Assembly (NCBI GenBank): GCA_000169075.1
Contig: AAVT01000001.1
Span: forward strand, 62,001-126,000
DNA: 64,000 nucleotides
Origin: a marine gamma proteobacterium HTCC2143
GTDB lineage: Bacteria; Pseudomonadota; Gammaproteobacteria; Pseudomonadales; Dasaniaceae
Direction: 5' to 3'
Below the pieces are notes generated by a model. The model saw only the letters and a program-made list of their open reading frames with translations. It had not been told where the DNA came from and ran no database searches. This document shows, piece after piece, positions 1 through 8,561 of this stretch (position 1 is its first letter; each line of letters starts with the position of its first letter). A program made the position numbers and the translations under genes.

Positions 1-49
1 CAACACTGGCAATGGCTGCGAGATTATCGACCAGCAATCAACAAGCCGC

Positions 50-865
50 TTACCTTTTTTGATAGACATTCATAACAAAGTCGACTTCGATAACCAGTCC
101 ATCTGCTTCGCGAATATTTTGTCTAGCCTGCTCACTCGCTTTCCAGGCGAAAGGAGTCATTTGTAGCAAAGCGACCCTGTGGGATTTTGTCGGTATTATA
201 GTGAACGTAACACGCCGACTACTCACTAAATCAAAACCGTCGAAGCGTGTGTCCTTAGTGTCGTGATCACGAACGTTGTCGTAAATAATCTCACGCAACT
301 GCCATAAATGACGCGGCCCTGGCATGATCGTAAACAATAACCCCTTATCCTTGACCACTCGATTTAGCTCAGCGTCATTGGCCGGCGCATACACTTTCAG
401 CACCAGATCAATACTGCGATCTTGCAGCGGCAGTTTGTCAGAGCTAGAAACACTATAGCAACTATTCTTATCCAGTTGCGATGCCTTAATAATCGCCGGT
501 TTCGATATATCAATCCCATAGAGTTTAATCGTTGGAATATCTTGTTTTATCTGTCGCGCGTAATAACCTTCGCCACAGCCGAGGTCAAGTACCGTATAAG
601 GCCCGCTGCAGACCTGCTCATCGATCGTTCCAACAATATGCTTTGCCAAGGGAAGATAATAACCCGCCGCTAGGAAATCATGTCGCGCGGCAATCATGTC
701 TTTGCTGTCTCCGGGATTTTTTGACTTTTTCTGCTGCACCGGCAACAAATTGAAATAACCTTGTCTAGCTTGATCAAACACGTGAGTATTCATGCACTCT
801 AATCGTTTATCCGCCGGCGAAAAAACCAGATGACCGGCACAAATTGGGCATAAATATTCCGTCAT
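50..865 (-). CDS. rlmA: 23S rRNA (guanine-N1)-methyltransferase RlmA
   Basis: Methylates a guanine of 23S rRNA (G745 in E. coli) using S-adenosylmethionine; cytoplasmic. The N-terminus carries a small zinc site (C6, C9, C24, H28), followed by the family signature YFNLLPVQ and PGDS (about residues 37-53). The SAM-binding motif LDLGCGEGYY sits near residue 94. The length of 271 residues is normal for RlmA. Its ATG overlaps the stop of the DUF2894 gene by four bases (ATGA), so it is the last gene of the motor operon upstream and probably translationally coupled to it. There is no obvious functional link between rRNA methylation and the envelope proteins. The family call is confident; the exact base modified is taken from homologues. 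Confidence 0.93.
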   Translation of the reverse strand: MTEYLCPICAGHLVFSPADKRLECMNTHVFDQARQGYFNLLPVQQKKSKNPGDSKDMIAARHDFLAAGYYLPLAKHIVGTIDEQVCSGPYTVLDLGCGEGYYARQIKQDIPTIKLYGIDISKPAIIKASQLDKNSCYSVSSSDKLPLQDRSIDLVLKVYAPANDAELNRVVKDKGLLFTIMPGPRHLWQLREIIYDNVRDHDTKDTRFDGFDLVSSRRVTFTIIPTKSHRVALLQMTPFAWKASEQARQNIREADGLVIEVDFVMNVYQKR

Positions 866-1623
866 TGCTTTATTTTCCTCCGCCTCTTTACAGCTTTTTT
901 CCCGGCATCTTCAAGTCTTAGCAGCGTATCAATGTAAGTTGTAAATCGGCTTAAATAATGTGGCGATAAGTTGCGCATAGATTCAATCGATCGAACCAAT
1001 AACATGTGGGGATTGAGCGGGCCCATATTAATAGGACGTTCGTTAATAATTTGGTCGACCAACTTATCTGTATCGTATTTTTCTTTGAATGCCCTAAAGC
1101 TGAGAAAAGCTTTCAATGCTGCGGCCTTGTTTCCAGTATCCATATCATCAGCCACGTAATCGAAATTTTCCAACACCTGTTTTTGCTGCTGGTCCATAGT
1201 ATCTTTAAATGACGATGGAGGTTCACTATGATCCGCAACAAGCTTTTCAGGATTAAGCCTGTCTTTTAACGTAGCGATGGATGATGGCAGCTGGGCCATC
1301 AAGCGAAAATTCAACTGCTTTATCTCGGCGAATTTCCCGTCACTTAGCAGCCGCTCCAATTGTTGAGACAAATCCGGCTGCTGATCACGAAGCTCGTCTG
1401 CCAGCGATACAGCCTGTTTTTTTGCCCGATCGAAATCATCTGTGTAACTTTGTAGCGCTACCAGTGCTTTTTCTGCGACAAGCTCCCTGACATTGTCACT
1501 GACTTCATGCGTTTTCGCCGCCATCAATTCGATATAAAAAAAACGGGCCGGTGAAAAATTACAGGCACCGCTATTCGTTAGCCGTTGCAAACCTGAAGTA
1601 AGTTCATCCAAGGTATCACTCAT
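862..1623 (-). CDS. DUF2894-like protein of the DUF802/OmpA operon
   Basis: A soluble, helix-rich 253-residue protein of unknown function. I place it in DUF2894 from its position after DUF802 and OmpA-like genes and from its opening, where a proline-rich start is followed by ARFFYIELMAAK and long charged helices. The C-terminus is very basic (KKAVKRRRKIKQ), which could contact nucleic acid, phospholipid or an acidic partner. The open frame extends 40 codons upstream, but those codons lie inside the OmpA-like gene. The ATG at 1623, four bases after the upstream stop, gives the start MSDTLDEL and is preferred. It overlaps rlmA by four bases. There is no signal peptide or membrane segment, so it should act in the cytoplasm, perhaps on the tail of the MotA-like protein. 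That last point is inference. Confidence 0.72.
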   Translation of the reverse strand: MSDTLDELTSGLQRLTNSGACNFSPARFFYIELMAAKTHEVSDNVRELVAEKALVALQSYTDDFDRAKKQAVSLADELRDQQPDLSQQLERLLSDGKFAEIKQLNFRLMAQLPSSIATLKDRLNPEKLVADHSEPPSSFKDTMDQQQKQVLENFDYVADDMDTGNKAAALKAFLSFRAFKEKYDTDKLVDQIINERPINMGPLNPHMLLVRSIESMRNLSPHYLSRFTTYIDTLLRLEDAGKKAVKRRRKIKQ

Positions 1624-1627
1624 CCGA

Positions 1628-2257
1628 CTAGGGTCCACTGGAGGCCGTGGGGACCGGCGCCATTTCAACGCGACGGTTTCTGGCGCGGCTATCTCCATCC
1701 GTATTCGGCACAACTGGCTGCTGCGCACCGAAGGCCGCGGCAAAAACCATCGAAGACGGCATGCCCTCCTCGATCAGCGCCCGCGTTACCGTCAAGGCTC
1801 TCTCGGACGATAGTTCCCAATTATCTGCAAAGCGATTGTTACCGCGCTGAATCGGCTTGTCATCAGTAAAACCGCTGACCATCAGCATTTCGTCTCGCTC
1901 TCCCAAATAGACTTGTAACGGCGCCACCAGCGTTTGTAATAATTCGCGCCCCTCTACCTGCAGCTGATCGGAGTTGGTGGCAAATAAGACACTACCGCTA
2001 ATACCGATGCGGCCATTCGTTAGTGTGACCCTTCCGGTTGCCAAGGGGGCAGCGAGTGCTTGCTCAAGAGCCATTCGGCGCTGTTCCTCAGCCTGACGTT
2101 TTTGAATTTCTAATTCCAACGTCTGTGATAACTCTACTTGGATACCCAGTGTCCACACTAATAGCAACACAAAAACGCCTACCAGACCGGCCATAAGATC
2201 GCCAAAAATAGCCCACACCGGCGTATCTTGAGATAGGCTATCATCCAGTTCTTCCAT
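1628..2257 (-). CDS. MotB/OmpA-like stator protein
   Basis: A predicted inner-membrane protein anchoring an ion channel to peptidoglycan. Residues 14-36 form one membrane helix preceded by an acidic N-terminus. The helix opens with FGDLMAGL, so D20 matches the proton-carrying aspartate of MotB. A short coiled coil (about 40-66) leads to a C-terminal OmpA domain (about 75-200) with SGFTDDKP, WELSSERAL and the classic ARNRRVEM peptidoglycan-binding signature. At 209 residues it is shorter than flagellar MotB, and no flagellar genes are nearby. Its start abuts the end of the MotA/TolQ-like DUF802 gene. It is the likely periplasmic partner of that protein, as ZorB is of ZorA or MotB of MotA; the pairing is inferred from order and motifs. 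Confidence 0.85.
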   Translation of the reverse strand: MEELDDSLSQDTPVWAIFGDLMAGLVGVFVLLLVWTLGIQVELSQTLELEIQKRQAEEQRRMALEQALAAPLATGRVTLTNGRIGISGSVLFATNSDQLQVEGRELLQTLVAPLQVYLGERDEMLMVSGFTDDKPIQRGNNRFADNWELSSERALTVTRALIEEGMPSSMVFAAAFGAQQPVVPNTDGDSRARNRRVEMAPVPTASSGP

Positions 2258-4359
2258 TAGCTCAACTCAACAACGGCGTCTGTTTTAGCCCCGCCCAGTT
2301 GGCGCAGCTGCTCGAAGACTTCGCGCTGCGACAATAGGCTTTGGTCAATAATCTCTCTCGCTTGATCGACGTAATACCCCATCTGTTCATCGCTGCGACT
2401 ATTCGATGCGTCCATCGCCAGCTCAATCCGATTGAGGTGCTCGATCAATTCACTATTGGATTCACTGTAGAGTTTGACCGCTAGATTGAAGGACTCGCCA
2501 AGACTCGACATTTCAATCGCATTGCCACTGAAGTGGTCAACCACACCCGAGAGTTTAGCAACTTCGGTATCCACATGATGGCTAAACTGTGAACTCGCCT
2601 CTCCCAGCATACCGGTAGACGTATTGATCAACTGTTCTAGCGCATCGCGCTGCTGCATTGATGTCTTCTCAAGCGTATCTGACAGTGTCCCCAGCCGCTC
2701 CATTAGCTGGTGACGCTCTTCCAATATTTGGTTATCACGGTCTAAATTATTTGACATTTCAACCCGTAACTTTGCGATAACCTCAGCTGCAGCCTTAGGC
2801 GTTTCAGAGGCCGTTTCAATAAGTCGCGTCATTGGCTCTTCCAGTTCACGCCCCAAATTAACAATATGAGCAGCAAACGTTGCTTCTAAACCCTCCAATT
2901 TGTCGACTGCTGCTTTAGCTCGACTATGCTCAACCTCTCTGAGCGTATTAAGCTCTCGCCCCATGGTGACCGATAGCTGAGTCATATGTTCGCTCATTTG
3001 CTGCCACCCAGATGACAACTGCTCCGACATCGAGCCGAAATTTTCAGTAACGGAAGAAAAGTCGGCCTGCTGTTTTGTACTGACGTCTCTCAGCTCGGTT
3101 GCTAATGCACTGGATGTCTCCGTCAGTGTTGCCGTGGCCGTGCTTTGCAGATGATCGAAGGATTTCTCCCACTGTATTAGTTTCCGCTTGTCGCTGGCCT
3201 CTTGCTGCTCGAGCCAGGCAGTCGACGAACGCCCGAATTGCTGCTGCATCGATGCCGCCATCTCCTCAAACTTCTGACTGAAATCATTCAAGGAGGTATC
3301 CATACCACTGACTAAACTGTCATTCGACTGAGCATGAGCGGCGAGCCCCTCCTTCCACGCCCCTGTGACTTCGTCGCTGGTATGACTAAAGCTAGCGGTC
3401 AATGACGCTAGCTGTTGCTGCGCACTATTGCTCAACTGCTGCTGCTGCTGCTGCGCCTGCTTAGCGAGCTCCTCCATGGTCTCGGCTATGATCGGCTTGA
3501 TACTTAACCCGACCTGACGACCGCTGTCAGCTAGGCTTTTCGTCAAAGATTGATCAACTGATGTCGCTAACGCCGTATAAGCCGTGGTCACCGACTGGTG
3601 AAACTGGTTTTGATTGTCAATAAGCTTTCCGCTGAGGTTCTCGCCCATCTGCGCAATACTTGCCGCGACTGTTTGAAGCTGCTGCGCCACCTCCGGTAGC
3701 GCCTGCGCTTGCGCCTGCATGGCGCTGTAAGTTTGTTGACGGTTATAATCCAGAGAGAAAACCCGGAGGACCGTACCGATTTTTCCGTCGAGCAAGCGGG
3801 TAGCCATCATTCTGTCGCGCCGGCTTAGGGTCGAGCTAAGACCCAACATGGCGGATGCAGCAACGCCGGCAACCGATGTCCCAAAAGCTAAACTTAGACC
3901 ATTAATCGGCGCCGCTAAACCCTCACGGATTGCCTGCAACTCAGTACTTCCTTCCAGCGCAAAAACAGCGCCTCTCAAGGTATCCACCATACCGACAAAG
4001 GTACCCAGCAAGCCGAGCATTACCAGCAAGCCAACAAGATAGGGCGTTAATACCGGTGCCGGCAAACCGACCCGATCGCTTTCAATTCGCAGTCGAACGG
4101 AGTTTTTTAATGTAGCATCAATACCAGCCAACCAATTATCTAGCGAGGTGATCGGCTCATCCAATTCACTGAGTGCGTTACTCAGTGTAGAAGTCGCCCG
4201 TCTGAATTGCAGCAGCTCAATAAACCCAATGCAATAGACGCCGCCGATAACCACGGTTACCCCAAGCGCCAGTCTATTTGCATCAACGAAAATCGAGCTC
4301 ATCCATAGGATGGCAGCGGCACCTAAGATACAGGCAATTCCAAACAGCAATCTACTCAT
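2257..4359 (-). CDS. MotA/TolQ-like channel with long coiled-coil tail (DUF802)
   Basis: A predicted proton-channel subunit of the MotA/TolQ/ExbB superfamily with a DUF802 tail. Hydrophobic helices lie at about residues 4-25, 31-50, 105-125 and 155-175. The last two carry the channel signature GLLVMLGLLGTFVGM and GLSLAFGTSVAGVAAS. From residue 180 to 700 there is no membrane segment, only heptad-like helices rich in Q, S, E and L, including a glutamine run near residue 300 encoded by repeated CTG/CAG. Ordinary MotA or TolQ proteins are about 230-300 residues, so the roughly 520-residue cytoplasmic tail is the striking feature. It overlaps the OmpA-like gene by one base and follows the DUF3348 gene by six. 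The molecular role is unknown. Confidence 0.85.
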   Translation of the reverse strand: MSRLLFGIACILGAAAILWMSSIFVDANRLALGVTVVIGGVYCIGFIELLQFRRATSTLSNALSELDEPITSLDNWLAGIDATLKNSVRLRIESDRVGLPAPVLTPYLVGLLVMLGLLGTFVGMVDTLRGAVFALEGSTELQAIREGLAAPINGLSLAFGTSVAGVAASAMLGLSSTLSRRDRMMATRLLDGKIGTVLRVFSLDYNRQQTYSAMQAQAQALPEVAQQLQTVAASIAQMGENLSGKLIDNQNQFHQSVTTAYTALATSVDQSLTKSLADSGRQVGLSIKPIIAETMEELAKQAQQQQQQLSNSAQQQLASLTASFSHTSDEVTGAWKEGLAAHAQSNDSLVSGMDTSLNDFSQKFEEMAASMQQQFGRSSTAWLEQQEASDKRKLIQWEKSFDHLQSTATATLTETSSALATELRDVSTKQQADFSSVTENFGSMSEQLSSGWQQMSEHMTQLSVTMGRELNTLREVEHSRAKAAVDKLEGLEATFAAHIVNLGRELEEPMTRLIETASETPKAAAEVIAKLRVEMSNNLDRDNQILEERHQLMERLGTLSDTLEKTSMQQRDALEQLINTSTGMLGEASSQFSHHVDTEVAKLSGVVDHFSGNAIEMSSLGESFNLAVKLYSESNSELIEHLNRIELAMDASNSRSDEQMGYYVDQAREIIDQSLLSQREVFEQLRQLGGAKTDAVVELS
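3423..3457 (-). repeat. CAG/CTG-rich tract coding a glutamine run
   Basis: On the plus strand the tract reads as repeated CTG units; on the coding strand it gives six consecutive glutamines within the DUF802 tail. Its length is a multiple of three within the frame. Slippage here would change the length of the coiled coil without breaking the gene. Confidence 0.5.
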
Positions 4360-4365
4360 AGTGTT

Positions 4366-5103
4366 TTAATTAATCTCATCATCAATTGCTTCAACTAGAC
4401 CTAAAACAGGCAGTAAGTGAACCTCGACCTCGGCTAACAGTAGCGATCGCAAGTCGCCACATAGCCGCTCGTAAAGAAGCATCAAACCATTATCATCTGC
4501 TTGCTCAGCCGCGAGTGCAGCTCGGGTTTCAGTTAGTAGCGGTTCAAACCGTGCGCGCAACAGTGTTTCCACGTTTGCTAAAAAAAGACGGGATGGCGCT
4601 GCCAGTGCTTCTGCCAACACCAGATCAAGCTGGGCTAACTGAGCCAGCTCTACTGACAGCCCCGTGGCAGCATCTCGAACGCCAGAGCGAAGGCCCTTTA
4701 CCTTTGAACTCATTTGTTTTTGATGAAGCGTGTAAAAATCTAAAAAGGGCTTTAAAGCATCTTCCAAACTGGGCAATAACAGCGAATCCGGACCTGGCAA
4801 TTCTGCCCACTGCCGTCGACCGCCGCTGCTAAAACTGCTGAGAATGCCTTCAACAATCACTGCATGCACGCGCAGAAACTCTTCTTTAATAGCACCCGCT
4901 GATGCCGGGACTGGCTCAAATACCAAATCCGACATGCGACTGTGAGTCACAGACAGTTTCAGCGAGTCCGACAAGTCGATCAATTGCGCCAAACGTGCAG
5001 CAAAACGAGTGTGTGATATCGGATCGCCCACAACTTCCAGCTCCGCCAAAAAGCGAATCATCCGCGGGTTACTGGCATTAGCGTTGGTAGCAACTTGAGT
5101 CAT
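4366..5103 (-). CDS. DUF3348 domain protein, first gene of the motor operon
   Basis: A soluble protein of about 245 residues, assigned to DUF3348 from the opening motif (RMIRFLAELEVVGDP, then FAARLAQLIDLSDSLKLS) and from its place next to DUF802. The protein is mostly helical, without signal peptide or membrane span, and has acidic stretches near the end. No catalytic motif is visible. The frame can also start at a GTG at 5118; neither start has a strong ribosome site, and I prefer the ATG at 5103. It leads the operon DUF3348-DUF802-OmpA-DUF2894-rlmA, with six bases before the DUF802 gene. A role as cytoplasmic cofactor of the MotA-like tail is inference only. Confidence 0.72.
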   Translation of the reverse strand: MTQVATNANASNPRMIRFLAELEVVGDPISHTRFAARLAQLIDLSDSLKLSVTHSRMSDLVFEPVPASAGAIKEEFLRVHAVIVEGILSSFSSGGRRQWAELPGPDSLLLPSLEDALKPFLDFYTLHQKQMSSKVKGLRSGVRDAATGLSVELAQLAQLDLVLAEALAAPSRLFLANVETLLRARFEPLLTETRAALAAEQADDNGLMLLYERLCGDLRSLLLAEVEVHLLPVLGLVEAIDDEIN

Positions 5104-5327
5104 AGCAATATGCGGCACAAACTAGGCCGCCAAAGTACCTGAATCGAACACAGTGGGAAGAAACGGTCAGCCTGAAACCCCTGTCCCTGCATTGCGAGCC
5201 AAAACAAGGGAAGCTGTCCGAGTAAAATTCGCCATTATTATCGCTATTTCGCCGGATTATACAAGGCTGGTATTTGTTTAAAAAATACCTTCTACATCGG
5301 ATCTAAGCAATAGGCAGCGAGCACTAT

Positions 5328-5720
5328 TTAGAAGGGTATATCATCGTCAAAGTCAGACATACTGGGGCCCTGATCAAAACCCGGAGGGGGCATTTGCTCA
5401 TAATTATTAGCCTGCGAACTCATACCTTCAACTCTCCATGCCTGTAAGCTGGTAAAACATTTCTCGGGTTTACCATTGGCAGACCAAAGACGACCAGACA
5501 GATTAAATTGCGCACTTAATTCATCGCCAATGTTATAGCTATCCATCAAGGCACACTTGTCCTTAATAAGCTCTAAGGCGATATAATTTGGATAGGCGCT
5601 ATTTTCTCCCTCTCCCGTCAGCTTTAGCACAAACTCTCTTTTTGTGAATCCGTTATTACCATACTCGGTTGTTTCACCGATGGAGTGGACCACCCCCTGA
5701 ATTTCAAAACTCTTCGACAT
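5328..5720 (-). CDS. DUF3127 protein, OB-fold/SSB-like
   Basis: A 130-residue protein matching DUF3127, a family with a predicted OB-like beta fold. Residues 1-100 hold alternating beta strands (FEIQGVVHSIG, KREFVLKLTG, LSAQFNLSGRLW). A flexible linker rich in P, Q and G follows. The protein ends in the acidic tip FDDDIPF, the same type of tail that single-stranded DNA-binding proteins use to recruit repair and replication enzymes. This suggests, without proving, single-strand nucleic-acid binding or docking on SSB partners. It stands alone between two intergenic gaps. Alternative: a phage-type SSB, but the core pattern fits DUF3127 better. Confidence 0.75.
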   Translation of the reverse strand: MSKSFEIQGVVHSIGETTEYGNNGFTKREFVLKLTGEGENSAYPNYIALELIKDKCALMDSYNIGDELSAQFNLSGRLWSANGKPEKCFTSLQAWRVEGMSSQANNYEQMPPPGFDQGPSMSDFDDDIPF

Positions 5721-5964
5721 TTAATAACCTTTTGACAGTATCGTCTGACTTCAATGAACCGATATTACAACACAGCTTATTATGCTCTCAGGCATGACGA
5801 TTGTTCGCACAGTCGATTGGGAGCCTGAATAACGCAGGCCGAAATTATACTACATCTCAAGGTACTGATCCTCAATAATGACGAGTTAATACCTGAGGTT
5901 GGATCCTTTGTATCAACAAGGTATGCTGCAGATAACTCCAAGGGAATCAATGAAAGGAAAAACC

Positions 5965-7137
5965 ATGAGTAATGAACGGGAATTTGGCATCGTCGTCTAT
6001 GGCGCCACAGGGTATACAGGACGCTTGGTTGCTGACTATCTCAACCGGCAATATGGTGTTAATGGCGATATAAACTGGGCTATGGCAGGACGCAGTCAAT
6101 CCAAGCTTGAAGCGGTACGTGACGAACTGGGTATTGCTGCTGACTTACCGCTGATTGTTGCCGACGCTGCCGACGCTGCCTCTGTTAAGTCTATGGTTGG
6201 GCGCTGTTCAGTGGTTTTGACAACCGTGGGCCCTTATCAACTTTACGGCAATGAGCTGGTCGCCGCCTGTGCAGCAGCTGGCACCGACTATGTTGACCTT
6301 TGCGGAGAGCCGGGGTGGATGAGTGAAATGATCGGCGCGCATCATGAAACCGCTAAGACTTCGGGCGCTAGAATCGTTTTTTCATGCGGATTCGATTCTA
6401 TTCCCTTCGATCTTGGGGTGTTCTTTTTGCAACAAGTTGCAACGCAAACACTGGGACAGAAAGTCGCCTGCGTAAAAGGTCGAGTCAGAGGTTCTAAGGG
6501 CGGTTGGTCTGGCGGCACGCTGGCCAGTTTCAAGGCGACTATGGCCGCTGCTGCGAAAAATCCTGAACTCATCAACGTGTTAGATAATCCATTTGCCCTT
6601 ACGCCAGGATTTATCGGAGCGGATCAACCCCCCGGAACCGAACCTATTTATGACAACAGTATTGAAAGCTGGGTCGCACCCTTCGTAATGGCTACTATTA
6701 ACACCAAAAACATCCACCGCTCTAATTTTTTGTTAGATCATCAGTACGGAGCGGACTTTGTCTATGATGAAATGATCATAACCGGCCCAGGGGACGACGG
6801 TGAAGCCATTGCTAATGCAATCGCATCTGACACCTCAATGGCTAACGATCAAACTCAGCCGGGCGAGGGGCCAACTAAAGAACAACGTGAAACAGGTTTT
6901 TACGATATCTTATTTGTTGGTGAGAACGACAAGGGTGAGTCCGTTCGTATCAGTGTTTACGGTGACATGGACCCCGGTTATGGGTCTACCAGCAAAATGA
7001 TTGCCGAGTCTGCAATCAGCTTGTTGAAAACGCCCAGTGACTCGTCGGGCGGCGTACTAACACCAGCCTCGGCAATGGGCTCTAATCTTGTCGAACGTCT
7101 GCAAAAAAACGCAGGATTGACCTTCAAAATAGAATAA
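5965..7137 (+). CDS. Saccharopine dehydrogenase-like NAD(P) reductase (trans-acting enoyl reductase type)
   Basis: A 390-residue oxidoreductase with an N-terminal Rossmann fold: FGIVVYGATGYTGRLVADYL near residues 7-26 is the dinucleotide-binding loop. It resembles the saccharopine-dehydrogenase-like proteins that include mycobacterial trans-acting enoyl reductases, rather than true lysine-pathway enzymes. Conserved blocks include YVDLCGEPGWM, FSCGFDSIPFDLG and GRVRGSKGGWSGGT. The chosen start at 5965 has AAAGGA six bases upstream; the frame is open back to 5899 but those codons have no comparable ribosome site. It is a single-gene unit in a 240-base and a 260-base gap. The natural substrate is unknown, probably a lipid or polyketide-like enone. 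Confidence 0.8.
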   Translation: MSNEREFGIVVYGATGYTGRLVADYLNRQYGVNGDINWAMAGRSQSKLEAVRDELGIAADLPLIVADAADAASVKSMVGRCSVVLTTVGPYQLYGNELVAACAAAGTDYVDLCGEPGWMSEMIGAHHETAKTSGARIVFSCGFDSIPFDLGVFFLQQVATQTLGQKVACVKGRVRGSKGGWSGGTLASFKATMAAAAKNPELINVLDNPFALTPGFIGADQPPGTEPIYDNSIESWVAPFVMATINTKNIHRSNFLLDHQYGADFVYDEMIITGPGDDGEAIANAIASDTSMANDQTQPGEGPTKEQRETGFYDILFVGENDKGESVRISVYGDMDPGYGSTSKMIAESAISLLKTPSDSSGGVLTPASAMGSNLVERLQKNAGLTFKIE

Positions 7138-7396
7138 CGAAGGACCATTTCATAGGGGTGAACTCTCATTTATCGCATGAGGGTTTCATCCGTATTGATC
7201 CGACTCATTTTCCGTTAATCAGCCATTGCCCATCGAGGCATGTGGGAACGTCTCGTCTCCCTGTCTCAGTGCGCAACCTTGTATTCTGAACAGTGATAGC
7301 AACGACAAATAGCGACATAAACAGCGCCAACTTTCACCGCTGACGCGTGCCGCTTGTTATATGATAAATGCTTGACCGTGAGGAAGAATGAAGTCG

Positions 7397-8440
7397 CTAG
7401 TTCTTTTCAACTATTTCCAATACATCGCTGCCTGCCGGCAACAGAAAACGCATACCGTCATGGGTTAAGATGGTATCGCTGGGGACACCCCGCATGAAAA
7501 TATTTTCCATGACGACATTTTGCACAGGCGGAACCAAGTGGTAGAAGGCAACCTGACCAACGCCAGCCGCTGCTGCCATTTTACCGATATTTTTAGTGTC
7601 GGCGTGGTAGTCCATGATGTCCTTAAGAATTGTCGCACCCCGATCCATACCACCTGCTGCTGCACCCTCACTCATGGCATTTATCAAATCATGCGATAGC
7701 GCATCTGTGAGTAATAAATCAGCATCTTTTGCCGCAACTTCAATACCTTTTGTCACAATGGTATCACCCGTCACCACCACTGACCGTCCCATATAATCAA
7801 AACGATAGCCGACAGCTGGGCTTATTGGTGCATGATCAACCTCGAATGCGGTAATCGTTAGTTCATCTTCGGCGTAGATAACGCCAGGGGTAATGGTCTG
7901 CGCCTGAAGAGCGCCAAGAACTGAGGGCAGAAAATCCTCCCCGTGATGCGCGGTCCGGTATGATCGATCCAGCCCATAGGCCAGATTGAATCCGGCGACA
8001 ACGCTGTTAACGCCTTCGGGACCGACAATTTGCAAACGGGCCGGTCTTCCTGCCACCCAGGAACCCAAATTTACATCGGCAATAGCAGAGATATGATCAG
8101 AGTGAAAATGCGTCAATAGTATGGTCCCAATTAGCTGCATTGGAACACCCTCGAGTCTTAACACTTCCGCCGAACCGCTCCCGGCATCAACTAGAAAGAT
8201 TCTATTGCCGGCCCGAACCATAATACAGGCCTGCGCTCTACTAGGGTCTGGCAGGGGTGAAGAGCTGCCGCAAACCATAACCTCAAGCCCTAAAAACTCG
8301 GAAACAGGCGGCTGAACCATACGAGCACTAAGAGCGCGATCGAGTAAAAAATTTTGCCCAGCTTCGGTATCAACGGCCAGTTTATAAGTTGCACCGACCA
8401 ATACAACGGTAATGACAACGGCAATAATGATTTTTTTCAT
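7397..8440 (-). CDS. MBL-fold metallohydrolase, membrane-anchored or exported
   Basis: A zinc-dependent hydrolase of the metallo-beta-lactamase fold (347 residues). The metal site motif HFHSDH spans residues 111-116, with further ligands in VVTGDT (about residue 226) and FYHLVPP (about residue 300). A basic start and hydrophobic segment (residues 3-20) act as signal anchor or signal peptide, so the enzyme is probably periplasmic. The overall pattern resembles arylsulfatase/RNase Z-like MBL enzymes rather than class B beta-lactamases. An alpha/beta hydrolase gene lies about 120 bases upstream on the same strand, suggesting a small hydrolase cluster. The substrate cannot be told from sequence. 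Confidence 0.85.
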   Translation of the reverse strand: MKKIIIAVVITVVLVGATYKLAVDTEAGQNFLLDRALSARMVQPPVSEFLGLEVMVCGSSSPLPDPSRAQACIMVRAGNRIFLVDAGSGSAEVLRLEGVPMQLIGTILLTHFHSDHISAIADVNLGSWVAGRPARLQIVGPEGVNSVVAGFNLAYGLDRSYRTAHHGEDFLPSVLGALQAQTITPGVIYAEDELTITAFEVDHAPISPAVGYRFDYMGRSVVVTGDTIVTKGIEVAAKDADLLLTDALSHDLINAMSEGAAAGGMDRGATILKDIMDYHADTKNIGKMAAAAGVGQVAFYHLVPPVQNVVMENIFMRGVPSDTILTHDGMRFLLPAGSDVLEIVEKN

Positions 8441-8561
8441 GGTGGATACGACCCGCTTATTTTCTAATATAAAATTTAATGACCACCATTAATTATAGGC
8501 AGCACATAATGCTTCTTCAAGCATGTTTTGCGGCAGTCCTTGTTAACTGTCAGCAATAGTC

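Noticed and set aside
1..49. Partial gene at the left edge
   Set aside because: Only 49 bases are present after the rlmA stop; no coding assignment can be made.
862..1743. Start of the DUF2894-like gene at 1743
   Set aside because: The extra 40 codons overlap the OmpA-like gene and are arginine/proline-rich; the ATG at 1623 fits better.
862..5103. Full Zorya defence system
   Set aside because: The ZorA/ZorB-like genes are present in layout, but there is no ZorC or helicase ZorD or nuclease ZorE. The flanking genes match the DUF802 operon instead.
7138..7200. Terminator after the saccharopine-dehydrogenase-like gene
   Set aside because: A seven-base stem with one G-T pair near 7162 has only three T after it; too weak to report.
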